DNA of 15,655 nucleotides from Balneolaceae bacterium (GTDB taxonomy: Bacteria; Bacteroidota; Rhodothermia; Balneolales; Balneolaceae), in NCBI GenBank assembly GCA_021767245.1, contig JAASTO010000043.1:1-15655 (forward strand). Direction: 5' to 3'. Positions 1 through 6,950 of the stretch are shown one piece after another. Position 1 is the first letter of the stretch, and every line of letters begins with the position of its first letter. Made by a program: the position numbers and the translations under genes. Below the pieces are notes generated by a model that saw only the letters and a program-made list of their open reading frames with translations, was not told the origin of the DNA and searched no databases.

Positions 1-1463
1 AAGCTCTGACGAAACGGTATAGGGAACTCCTAATTACGGACTGGGCAGAGTCAAAGAAAAGGAGAATTGCCTTTACTACGTTTCATCAAAGTTTCACCTA
101 CGAGGATTTTGTAGAAGGTATCAAGCCAGATGTTAATACAGAGGGAGAGCTTTCCTATAAGATTGAAGATGGTATTTTTAAACGAATATGCAGAAAAGCG
201 AAATACTATTCGGAAGGTGAAGCAGAAGAAGCCAGGGAACGTGTTCGTTTAAGTGAAGAAGATTTTAAGAAAGCTCAGTTTTTTAAGGTTTCTTTGGGAA
301 ATACAAACAAAGAAGAAGACGATGAGATCTATCAATACTGTATCGATCATGGAAAGATTTCGATAGGGTATTTAGATCACCTTGATCTTTCGGGAAAATC
401 TGAGTCTGACATAAAAGAAATTGTTCAGGAAAGTTCAGGATTGAGTGATTTTTCTTCCAGGGCCATGAACTATTTCATCCATTATTTAAAGAAAGGTCAT
501 TACGTTCTGGTATCTAAAGGTAATTCTATAGTCAGGGCGATTGGTCAAGTAAAGGGAGATTATGAATACAAAGCCGATGCTCCCATTTCTTACCCACACT
601 TTAGGGATGTGGATTGGCTGGTAAAGGATGTAGAGATTCCAATCGAAGAGATCTATGAGAAAAACCTGCAACAGCAACCCATTTATATGTTAAAGAAGGA
701 CTGGGTAAGCAGAGAGTTTTTTGAAAAACAGAATATAGCTGAGATTGCTGAAGGTAGTAATGAAAACTTCGTACTTATAATCGATGAGATTAACCGGGGA
801 AATATCGCTCAGATTTTCGGTGAGTTAATTACTCTTATCGAGTCAGATAAAAGGGAAGGAGGCAAAGAAGAGCAAAAAGCTATTTTGCCCTATTCTAAAA
901 AACCATTTAGTGTCCCATCCAATTTGCACATAATCGGTACCATGAATACCGCAGACCGTAGTATTGAAGCATTGGATACGGCCTTGCGACGCAGGTTTAC
1001 CTTCGAGGAAATGCCTCCAAAAATTAAGGTGATTGAAGAAGAAGGAGCTTTGAAGTCAGAGAAAAGTGAAATCCGTGTTGGTGAAAGTCACTTTTTGCTT
1101 TCAAATATTCTTGAGACCATCAATAAGAGAATCGAGAAACTACTCGATAAAGATCACCTGATTGGCCATTCCTATTTTATGGATGTAAAAAAAGTTTCGG
1201 ATTTACAGCGGGTATTTTACAGAAACATAATTCCTCTGCTCGAAGAATACTTCTATGGTGATAAAGGGAAGATTCAGCTTGTTTTAGGAAAGGGCTTTAT
1301 TAAACAGGCTGAGCATTCAGGAGAAACTGATTTATTTGCTCAATCAGAGTATGATGACTCAATTTTTGACGATCGGGAAGTTTGGGAGCTTACTACCGAT
1401 TGGAAATATAATGATAAAGCTTTTGAAGGGGCGTTAAATGTGCTTCTCAATAAAAAAGCCTAA
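1..1463 (+). CDS. mcrB: McrB-like AAA+ GTPase of a McrBC restriction system, 5' truncated by the window
   Basis: The open frame (codons from base 3) runs in from outside the window; 486 residues are visible, and the start and Walker A loop lie upstream. Family motifs are plain: TFHQSFTYEDFVEGIKP (about 84-135), Walker B LIIDEINRG (about 774-800), then GTMNTADRS with the NTAD motif linked to GTP specificity, and an ALRRRF arginine-finger/sensor region (about 930-1005). Between the TFHQS motif and Walker B sits an insert (about 280-700) starting FFKVSLG and containing a KKGHYVLVSKGNSIVRAIG stretch that resembles an EVE/PUA-like fold; that assignment is by eye. McrB proteins form GTP-driven hexamers that activate the McrC nuclease at modified DNA. 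mcrC follows after 6 bases, so they are co-transcribed. An ATG or TTG near 294 is only an internal codon, because homology continues upstream of it. Confidence 0.95.
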   Translation, partial: ALTKRYRELLITDWAESKKRRIAFTTFHQSFTYEDFVEGIKPDVNTEGELSYKIEDGIFKRICRKAKYYSEGEAEEARERVRLSEEDFKKAQFFKVSLGNTNKEEDDEIYQYCIDHGKISIGYLDHLDLSGKSESDIKEIVQESSGLSDFSSRAMNYFIHYLKKGHYVLVSKGNSIVRAIGQVKGDYEYKADAPISYPHFRDVDWLVKDVEIPIEEIYEKNLQQQPIYMLKKDWVSREFFEKQNIAEIAEGSNENFVLIIDEINRGNIAQIFGELITLIESDKREGGKEEQKAILPYSKKPFSVPSNLHIIGTMNTADRSIEALDTALRRRFTFEEMPPKIKVIEEEGALKSEKSEIRVGESHFLLSNILETINKRIEKLLDKDHLIGHSYFMDVKKVSDLQRVFYRNIIPLLEEYFYGDKGKIQLVLGKGFIKQAEHSGETDLFAQSEYDDSIFDDREVWELTTDWKYNDKAFEGALNVLLNKKA

Positions 1464-1469
1464 AACTAT

Positions 1470-2705
1470 ATGCCAAAAAGTAAAACCATATCGGTTTTTG
1501 AGCATGAAAGGCTGACTCTCAAATCAGAGCCAAACTTTACGGTCAAACTTTTTGAGCAGCTTGAAAAATATCATGGAATAAATGGTACGCCTTACTTCTC
1601 ACTGATTCATAAGGGAGTAAAATTCAACCAGTACGTTGGGGTTATTCAGGTTGGAGATACAGCCATTGAAGTGTTACCAAAGACGGACCGGTCAACGCTG
1701 GATAAAAAGATCTGGAGAGATGTACTAATTCAGATGCTTCGGATTACATCAGGCATTGAAGCAGCTTCAACTTCAAAATCAGATTTAAGGCTTCAGCGTA
1801 ACTCAATATTTGATTTGTACATCGAACTGTTCATTAAAGAATGTGAGAGGCTTACGCACCAGGGATTAGCAAAGAAATATCGGAAGGTAAAAGAGAATCA
1901 AACAGCGTTAAAAGGTCGCTTACATATACCCGGTCAGATTCGGGATAACATTATACACAAAGAGAGATTTCACGTTGAGTACAGCAAATATGATTTCAAT
2001 CACCTAATCAATCAAATATTAAAAAAGACGCTGGTCGTATTATCGCAGATCCCAATTCGTTCAGACTTGAGAAGCAGAGTAAAGAGTCAGTTACTTTACT
2101 TCGAAGAGATAGAAGATTGTACAGTAAATGAACAAATGTTCAATCAAACTTACTTGAATCGAAAAACAGAACGCTACTCCGAAGCTTTAGAAATCGCGCG
2201 ACTGATTCTATTGAATTACCATCCTGACATATCAAAAGGCAGTAACCATGTGCTAGCCTTAATGTTTGACATGAATCAACTTTGGGAGCGTTTTATTACA
2301 AAAATGATGAGGCGTCATTTATCGGACAAATACCAAGTAAAAGCACAAAGTAATAAGGTGTTCTGGAGGTCTGAAAGTAGCCGAAAAAGATTAAAACCGG
2401 ATATTTTGCTTATACCAAAAGATGAATCCGGTAAAAAGATTGTAGTTGATACGAAATGGAAAACCCCAACTAAAAATCGGCCTTCAGATAACGACCTCAG
2501 GCAAATTTTTGCTTACAATCGGTTATTTAAAAGCCATGATGGAGTTCTTCTTTATCCTGGTACCGAAAAACAGGTTACAGGAAAATACGAAACTGAATTT
2601 GGTGGAAGCTGTACCCTGCAAACCATAAATGTGTTGGATCATAGCGGAAAGTTGATCACTAATGATTTTTTACTCGACACTTTCTCTCAAAACCTGATGC
2701 AATGA
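1470..2705 (+). CDS. mcrC: McrC nuclease subunit of the McrBC restriction system
   Basis: This 411-residue protein is the usual McrC length. The N-terminal half (about 1-130) is the McrB-interacting part, with the family phrase VGVIQVGDTAIEVLPK at 56-71. The C-terminal half holds a PD-(D/E)XK nuclease core: P310-D311, then D327-T-K329 in IVVDTKWK, preceded by the conserved MFDMNQLWERF at 265-275. McrC is known to be the cleaving subunit, recruited and activated by the McrB ring. Its ATG lies 6 bases after the mcrB stop with no obvious Shine-Dalgarno, which suggests translational coupling. Its TGA overlaps the start of the following HNH gene (ATGA), so the three genes look like one transcript. 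Confidence 0.95.
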   Translation: MPKSKTISVFEHERLTLKSEPNFTVKLFEQLEKYHGINGTPYFSLIHKGVKFNQYVGVIQVGDTAIEVLPKTDRSTLDKKIWRDVLIQMLRITSGIEAASTSKSDLRLQRNSIFDLYIELFIKECERLTHQGLAKKYRKVKENQTALKGRLHIPGQIRDNIIHKERFHVEYSKYDFNHLINQILKKTLVVLSQIPIRSDLRSRVKSQLLYFEEIEDCTVNEQMFNQTYLNRKTERYSEALEIARLILLNYHPDISKGSNHVLALMFDMNQLWERFITKMMRRHLSDKYQVKAQSNKVFWRSESSRKRLKPDILLIPKDESGKKIVVDTKWKTPTKNRPSDNDLRQIFAYNRLFKSHDGVLLYPGTEKQVTGKYETEFGGSCTLQTINVLDHSGKLITNDFLLDTFSQNLMQ

Positions 2706-3622
2706 AATTTTATATCGGCGTTACAGATGATGATTGGTTCCACTTTCTGGCTCATCACCAGCCGGATGAGGTGAACTTTTGGCGTCCGAGAGATAAGGCT
2801 GATTTTAAGGTGATTCAGGAGGGCGCTCCTTTTCTGTTTAAGCTCCATAGTCCGAATAATTATATTGTAGGTGGTGGGTTTTTTGTCCGGCATTTATTTC
2901 TACCTCTATCGTTGACATGGGATGCTTTTGGATTCAAAAATGGAGCGGCTACTTATGATGGATTTCGTCAGTCTATAATGAAATTCAGAGAGGGTGAAGG
3001 ACTCAATCCTACGATTGGCAGTACCATTCTAACTGAGCCTTTTTTCTTTGAACGTGAAGATTGGATTCCGATTCCAAAAAATTGGAGTAAGAACATTGTA
3101 AAGGGTAAATCATACAGCACGGAAGAACCCATCGGAGCAAACGTTTGGTATCAGGTTCAGGAAAGACTGGGAGATCTTGATCACAGAGAAGGGGAATTAG
3201 TTATAAATGAACCCGGAGTCCAATATGGAAAAATGATAGAAATCCGTTCACGAATAGGCCAAAGTGCATTTCGGGCTATAGTTACCGATGCTTATAAATA
3301 CCGTTGTGCCATTACCAAAGAGAAAACCTTGCCGGTCTTAGAAGCAGCTCATATCAAACCATATTCCAACTCCGGTCCAAATCTAACCAAAAATGGATTA
3401 TTGTTACGCTCCGATATGCATATCCTTTTTGATAAAGGATATATGACCGTTACGGAGGATCATCGGGTAGAAGTCAGCCAAAGAATCAGAGAGGAGTACG
3501 AAAACGGGAAAGAATACTACGCCTATCATGGTGAGAAACTTCAAAACCTGCCGGAACACAACTTAGACCAACCTTCTTCCGATTATTTGCAATGGCACCA
3601 GCAGGAGATTTATTTAGGGTAA
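2702..3622 (+). CDS. HNH endonuclease with N-terminal PUA/EVE-like putative reader domain
   Basis: The protein has 306 residues. The C-terminal part (about 185-260) is an HNH_2-type nuclease: C202 in YRCAITKEKTLP, EAAHIKPYS with H217, NGLLLRSDMH with N231 and H240, then LFDKGYM. The N-terminal 130 residues, with DEVNFWRP, FLFKLHS, YIVGGGFF and EPFFF, match my recollection of a widespread family of HNH proteins whose front domain resembles PUA-like modified-base readers; the fold assignment is inference. The start overlaps the mcrC stop by 4 bases (ATGA), placing it as the third gene of the mcrBC operon. It may be an additional modification-dependent nuclease, or an accessory to McrBC. No specificity can be read from the sequence. 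Confidence 0.88.
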   Translation: MKFYIGVTDDDWFHFLAHHQPDEVNFWRPRDKADFKVIQEGAPFLFKLHSPNNYIVGGGFFVRHLFLPLSLTWDAFGFKNGAATYDGFRQSIMKFREGEGLNPTIGSTILTEPFFFEREDWIPIPKNWSKNIVKGKSYSTEEPIGANVWYQVQERLGDLDHREGELVINEPGVQYGKMIEIRSRIGQSAFRAIVTDAYKYRCAITKEKTLPVLEAAHIKPYSNSGPNLTKNGLLLRSDMHILFDKGYMTVTEDHRVEVSQRIREEYENGKEYYAYHGEKLQNLPEHNLDQPSSDYLQWHQQEIYLG

Positions 3623-3666
3623 GGGAAAAGCCTGCAAAGTACTTTTATATTGCTACTCATCGATTT

Positions 3667-3719
3667 TGTTCATTAATTAAGAGTGTTCACGATTCGTGAA
3701 CATAATAAAAAAGTGAACA
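3667..3719. promoter_or_regulatory. Symmetric four-half-site element, copy 1 (probable operator of TA pair 1)
   Basis: The centre is a 19-bp perfect palindrome TGTTCACGATTCGTGAACA (3684-3702). One half-site lies 10 bp outside on each side: TGTTCAT (3667-3673, one base off) and GTGAACA (3713-3719). The outer half-site ends one base before the ATG at 3721, so the whole leader of the AbiEi-like gene is covered. AbiEi antitoxins are known to repress their own promoters by binding inverted repeats, which makes this the natural candidate. The centre base is T here and A in copies 2 and 3. No clear promoter hexamers were seen inside it. Confidence 0.8.
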
Positions 3720-3720
3720 G

Positions 3721-4722
3721 ATGGATTGGACTATCCTCGAAAAAGCACTTGCGAATCTTCCACCAGAGATCGGTCATGAGACGGAATGGGGGACCTACGT
3801 CCCTGAGAATAATTTCAGAGTTGATGCCAAGGTTACATTCAACCCACAAAAAAAGAAAACCATTGTGAGAAATGCGGAGGTCAAGAAGGAGATTCGTAAA
3901 CACCATATTCCCCAATTGAAAGAGTTGCAGGACAAAGTTGGTCCTATAATGTTGGTGGCCGAAAGATTATATCCCAACATAAAAAAACTCTTGAATGAGG
4001 CGGGCATTGATTGGATAGATGTTGCCGGAAACATTCATTTAGAAGAAGCGGAAACGCTTATATGGATTGATCGTCATACCACAACTCCCATTCATCAAAA
4101 GAAGAACCGAGCATTTACCAAAACCGGATTAAAAGTCGTTTTCCTTTTTCTTCATGATGAAACTTGGCTAAATAAAACGTATCGGGAAATAGCTGAGGCA
4201 GCGGGTGTCGCACTTGGAAACATAAAGCATGTTTTGGATGGGCTGAAAGAGCATGAATTTGTTTATGCCAAAAATAAAGACCTACTTAAACTTAAAAATA
4301 GAGACAAGCTTTTAGACCAATGGATTACAGCCTTTGCAGATGAACTCAAACCTCGTATTCAAAAAGGTCGATATACATTCATAAATAAAGATGTTGAGCA
4401 GAACTGGAAGGAATTACCACTAGATGATCATGATATATGGGGAGGTGAACCGGCAGCTGATCTAATAACGAATGATCTCAAACCTGTGGAGTACATTCTC
4501 TATACCCAAAAGAATCGGGCTGAGCTTATGAAAAAGTTCAAGCTAATGCCGGATGAAAATGGGAAAGTTGAAATCAGAGAACCTTACTGGACGGTAGAGA
4601 ATGAGCTTCCAAATATAGCTCCTCGCCTTGTTGTTTATACTGATTTAATGGTTACCGGTGATCCAAGAAATATAAAAGTAGCTGAAGAAATCTATGCGGA
4701 AGCCCCTACAGATAAAGCTTGA
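3721..4722 (+). CDS. AbiEi-like regulator/antitoxin (COG4861, AbiEi_2 type) of a type IV TA pair
   Basis: The protein has 333 residues. Recognisable family features are VGPIMLVAERLYP and IDWIDVAGNIHL (about 73-106), then RAFTKTGLKVVF (130-141), a winged-helix segment YREIAEAAGVALGNIKHVLDGL (154-175), and IWGGEPAADLIT (239-250). This is the regulator group usually paired with COG4849 nucleotidyltransferases and regarded as AbiE-like toxin-antitoxin. In the family the AbiEi partner counteracts the toxin and represses the operon. The ATG at 3721 is the first possible start, since an in-frame TAA lies at 3706-3708. The leader consists of the palindromic element and shows no Shine-Dalgarno. The toxin gene overlaps its end by 29 bases. 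It sits directly behind McrBC/HNH in a defence-type context. The antitoxin role is inferred from the family. Confidence 0.88.
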   Translation: MDWTILEKALANLPPEIGHETEWGTYVPENNFRVDAKVTFNPQKKKTIVRNAEVKKEIRKHHIPQLKELQDKVGPIMLVAERLYPNIKKLLNEAGIDWIDVAGNIHLEEAETLIWIDRHTTTPIHQKKNRAFTKTGLKVVFLFLHDETWLNKTYREIAEAAGVALGNIKHVLDGLKEHEFVYAKNKDLLKLKNRDKLLDQWITAFADELKPRIQKGRYTFINKDVEQNWKELPLDDHDIWGGEPAADLITNDLKPVEYILYTQKNRAELMKKFKLMPDENGKVEIREPYWTVENELPNIAPRLVVYTDLMVTGDPRNIKVAEEIYAEAPTDKA

Positions 4723-5533
4723 AGATCTTCGGCAAGATCAGCTCAAAGAACTGCTACAAGTAGTAGAAAAAGTGTTCATACAATGTGAAGTAGATTTCTA
4801 TCTGCTTGGAGCCATCGCACGAGATACTTGGTATGCTAAAGAACAAATTGAGTCTCGGGCAACACGTGATGTTGATTTTGCTGTTTATATCTCAGAGAAA
4901 GAGAAGTACGATGAGGTTTTAGGAGCGCTCATTAGCAATCATGGGTTCAGTGAAATAAAAGATGTTCCTTTTCGTCTGCAGACACCTTTTACTTTTACCA
5001 TCGATATCATTCCATTTGGTGAGATCAGTATAGATGAGGCTGTTATCCCTGATGAGAGCTGGGATAGACCAATTTTTGTGAACGGTTTTGAAGAGATATT
5101 CAAGAAAGCAACGATCCAAGTTAAAGACGAAGGTGATGACCTGGAGTTTAAGGTGGCAACGCTTCCGGCCAACCTATTATTAAAGCTGATTGCCTATGAT
5201 GATCGTCCTGAAAAGCGGACCCAAGATCCCCAAGACATTGCTCAAATCATTATGAATTATTTTGAAGTTGAAAAGGAGATGATCTGGGAAGAGCATCATG
5301 ATCTATTTGATGAAGATTCAGATCTGATTGAAATTGGAGCTAGGGTAATAGGTCGTGAAATCAGTGAAATATTGAGTGAAAATAAAACACTGAAAGATCG
5401 GGTATTAAACATTTTATCTCTTGAGAATCGGGTGCAACAAAATATGGTGGAAGCGATGATACAGGATGATTTGACCTTAGATAAAGTTGAAGGTTGGTTT
5501 ACTCTCATAAAAGAGGAAATTGAAAAAGAATAG
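4694..5533 (+). CDS. AbiEii-like nucleotidyltransferase (COG4849 type), probable toxin of TA pair 1
   Basis: The protein has 279 residues. It shows the nucleotidyltransferase (DNA pol beta-like) active site: LLGAIARDTWYA (37-48), ATRDVDFAV with D59 and D61, and a third acidic residue at D104 in FTIDIIPFG. The PANLLLKLIAYDDR segment further on fits the family. COG4849 proteins are commonly found behind COG4861 regulators, exactly as here. By analogy with AbiEii it may transfer nucleotides to a cellular RNA or protein; the target cannot be read from the sequence. The start overlaps the regulator gene by 29 bases, so translation is probably coupled. There is no other methionine until about residue 188, which supports this start. 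The second copy of the palindromic element begins 28 bases after the stop. Confidence 0.85.
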   Translation: MRKPLQIKLEDLRQDQLKELLQVVEKVFIQCEVDFYLLGAIARDTWYAKEQIESRATRDVDFAVYISEKEKYDEVLGALISNHGFSEIKDVPFRLQTPFTFTIDIIPFGEISIDEAVIPDESWDRPIFVNGFEEIFKKATIQVKDEGDDLEFKVATLPANLLLKLIAYDDRPEKRTQDPQDIAQIIMNYFEVEKEMIWEEHHDLFDEDSDLIEIGARVIGREISEILSENKTLKDRVLNILSLENRVQQNMVEAMIQDDLTLDKVEGWFTLIKEEIEKE

Positions 5534-5560
5534 TTTAATCCAATCGGTAAAACTATAATT

Positions 5561-5613
5561 TGTTCACTTTTATACTTTGTTCACGAATCGTGAACATTAG
5601 TATTTAGTGAACA
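5561..5613. promoter_or_regulatory. Symmetric four-half-site element, copy 2
   Basis: The layout is TGTTCAC (5561-5567), 10 bp, the perfect palindrome TGTTCACGAATCGTGAACA (5578-5596), 10 bp, GTGAACA (5607-5613). All four half-sites are exact, and the outer ends lie 26 bp from the centre base 5587 on both sides. It lies 28 bases behind the stop of the pair-1 nucleotidyltransferase, not in front of a recognisable gene. It could regulate an undetected transcript to its right, or mark the end of the TA cassette. Confidence 0.78.
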
Positions 5614-5803
5614 TATTGCATTACATCCAACTTTATTTTCTTTAAAACAGTTATAAATCATAAATAACGTTTAGAATTGGGGCTTTTTTATCAAAAACGA
5701 TTATATCTGATTGATTTTATTGATAACGGTTAGGGAGAGCATTGACTTCTGCGAATGGTGGTTTTTTTCAGTACCTGAATGGAGAATAACTGAGAAAACG
5801 AAC

Positions 5804-5863
5804 AAGTTACCGAGCAACCTACCGGGCAAGCTAGTGGGGAAGCTACTGGGGAACCTGGGTAGT
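5804..5863 (+). repeat. 12-bp degenerate tandem repeat, G-rich
   Basis: Consecutive units are AAGTTACCGAGC (5804), AACCTACCGGGC (5816), AAGCTAGTGGGG (5828) and AAGCTACTGGGG (5840), then a partial unit AACCTGGGTAGT (5852). The period is exact while the bases drift. The CCGGGCAA core resembles the ACCGGCAA word repeated at 7756-7844. Confidence 0.8.
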
Positions 5864-5897
5864 AGGGCAAAGGGCCATGTTGGGGCCAAGCTGGGGG
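5857..5897 (+). other. Potential G-quadruplex motif
   Basis: On the + strand, G-tracts of 3 to 5 at 5857-5859, 5865-5867, 5872-5874, 5882-5885 and 5893-5897 are separated by loops of 5, 4, 7 and 7 bases. This meets the G3+N1-7 rule. Three more G-tracts lie just upstream (5824, 5836, 5848). The motif is visible; folding is not shown. Confidence 0.5.
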
Positions 5898-6022
5898 CCT
5901 TGCTAAAGAAAAAGCTTTAATCTAGCTGAAAGACGGTTTTTCTATTTTCGAGTGAGGGCCATGCTTTATTCCAAGACCTAAAAGATTCGGATCAGTCGGA
6001 CTTTAACTATCAGGAATCTCCT

Positions 6023-6075
6023 TGTTCACTTTTTTGCCCTGTTCACGAATCGTGAACAGGGAGTTTTTGTGAACA
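6023..6075. promoter_or_regulatory. Symmetric four-half-site element, copy 3
   Basis: The layout is TGTTCAC (6023-6029), 10 bp, the palindrome TGTTCACGAATCGTGAACA (6040-6058), 10 bp, GTGAACA (6069-6075), identical in geometry to copy 2. The central palindrome extends by CCC/GGG to 25 bp (6037-6061). It lies 254 bases upstream of the second TA pair, which has its own, different inverted repeat next to its start. What this copy regulates is therefore unclear. Confidence 0.78.
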
Positions 6076-6121
6076 AAGTACAACCCTCTAACTAGGAAGT
6101 AACTTAAGATTTGTTGAGAAA

Positions 6122-6154
6122 CTTGGGACAGGCTTGTCCCAAGTCTGTCCCAAG
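6122..6154. repeat. Hairpin plus direct repeat of TGTCCCAAG
   Basis: CTTGGGACA (6122-6130) pairs perfectly with TGTCCCAAG (6135-6143) around a 4-base loop. TGTCCCAAG then recurs at 6146-6154, 11 bases on. There is no T-run behind it, so it is not a convincing terminator. The GGGACA word reappears in the repeat at 8525-8590. Confidence 0.65.
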
Positions 6155-6260
6155 CGAGGGTATCGATGCCATATTCCTAATACTTAAGTCAGCTTCATCT
6201 TTTCAGACAACTTTTAAAAAGTAGAGATTGACCAAGCATGATAACGTCAAGCATTAATTC

Positions 6261-6311
6261 TTATTAACATAAAATGAGATTTTATTTCTAAAAATTGTTA
6301 TTATTAACAAT
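6261..6311. promoter_or_regulatory. Inverted and direct repeats upstream of TA pair 2 (candidate operator)
   Basis: ATTGTTA (6294-6300) and TAACAAT (6305-6311) form a perfect 7-bp inverted repeat around TTAT. The word TTATTAACA occurs at 6261-6269 and again at 6301-6309, 40 bp apart. The repeats end 18 bases before the ATG at 6330, in very AT-rich DNA. AbiEi antitoxins are known to autorepress through inverted repeats. The sequence is unrelated to the TGTTCAC element. Confidence 0.45.
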
Positions 6312-6329
6312 AAATAGAAATGAAAGATC

Positions 6330-6950
6330 ATGACCTATCTTGAGTTCAAAGAAAGCATGCAGGAGTTTCCGGTCTTTTCAGTCCGTGAGATTGAGAAACA
6401 TTTCCCAAACTTCGACAATCGCAGGCTGGTAGAATGGCAGGAGAAAGGTTACATCCAAAAATTGCGAAATCGATATTATCGATTCACGGATTATAAGGTT
6501 GATGAGGCTTATCTGTTCTATTGTGCAAATGCCATCTACGGTCCTTCCTATGTGTCATTGGAATCAGCATTGTCTGTTTACGGGTTTATACCGGAAGGTG
6601 TCTTTCAAGTTACTTCATGCACTACGGTAAAAACAAATACCTTTGAAACACCGATAGGTAATTTTGCTTACCGCAACCTGAAACCGGATCTGTTTTTTGG
6701 CTATCACCTTCAGCAGTGGGATGAACATCACTATGCTATTGCAGGACCTGAAAAAACAATCATTGATTACCTGTACCTACACAACGAAATCCAGAGCCCA
6801 GAGGAATTTGAAAGTTTGCGATGGAATGCGAGTGAAATATTAGATCGCATATTCATTGATAAACTGGATGCGTACGTTAATCATATTGGATCTAATGCAC
6901 TGCAAACCCGAATTAATCACTTAAAAAACTATTTGAATGCTAACGCTTGA
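6330..6950 (+). CDS. abiEi: AbiEi-family antitoxin with N-terminal winged helix (type IV TA pair 2)
   Basis: The protein has 206 residues. The N-terminus (about 14-52: FSVREIEKHFP, RRLVEWQEKGYIQKLRNRYYRF) has the form of the AbiEi winged-helix domain. It is followed by the family phrase YVSLESALSVYGFIPEGVFQVTS (residues about 74-96, quoted here only in outline), then FAYRNLKPDLFFGY and AGPEKTIIDYLYL. In AbiE systems this protein represses the operon through DNA repeats and neutralises AbiEii. The gene overlaps the toxin gene by 14 bases. The ATG at 6330 is preceded by GAAAGATC, at best a weak Shine-Dalgarno, and by an inverted repeat. It belongs to a different AbiEi class from the gene at 3721: shorter, with the DNA-binding part at the front. 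Confidence 0.87.
   Translation: MTYLEFKESMQEFPVFSVREIEKHFPNFDNRRLVEWQEKGYIQKLRNRYYRFTDYKVDEAYLFYCANAIYGPSYVSLESALSVYGFIPEGVFQVTSCTTVKTNTFETPIGNFAYRNLKPDLFFGYHLQQWDEHHYAIAGPEKTIIDYLYLHNEIQSPEEFESLRWNASEILDRIFIDKLDAYVNHIGSNALQTRINHLKNYLNANA

Larger units (their letters stand above)
5711..5920 (+). other. Doubtful 69-codon open frame ending in a tetrapeptide repeat
   Basis: The frame starts at a TTG immediately after an in-frame TGA (5708-5710) and ends at TAA 5918-5920. Its second half reads KLPS-NLPG-KLVG-KLLG-NLGS, followed by a basic tail ending LLKKKL. The first half (about 30 residues) matches no family I know. There is no Shine-Dalgarno. The repeat is cleanest at DNA level (12-bp period), so the peptide may just be a by-product. 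If it is expressed, it would be a small, basic, glycine/leucine-rich peptide. I do not assert it as a gene. Confidence 0.2.
5614..6022. other. 409-bp gap between palindromic elements 2 and 3, no convincing gene
   Basis: This stretch is AT-rich on the left (5614-5750), with a GC-rich, G-tract-bearing repeat at 5804-5900 and ordinary sequence after that. I see no tRNA, no clear promoter and no hairpin followed by a long T-run. The only open frame of note is the short repeat-bearing one at 5711-5920. Confidence 0.6.

Noticed and set aside
294..299. TTG at 294 as the start of the McrB-like gene
   Set aside because: The frame is open to the window edge, and conserved McrB motifs (TFHQSFTYEDFVEGIKP) lie upstream of it.
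3684..3702. The TGTTCAC palindrome as a LexA/SOS box
   Set aside because: The GTTC-N9-GAAC spacing does not fit the LexA boxes I know, and the outer half-sites are unexplained by LexA.
3683..3868. Small + strand frame starting GTG inside element 1
   Set aside because: It overlaps the real regulator gene out of frame and has no family features.
5701..6154. CRISPR array or iteron origin from the repeats between 5561 and 6154
   Set aside because: The repeats are short, drifted or only two to three in number, with no equal-length spacers, no cas genes and no replication initiator gene.
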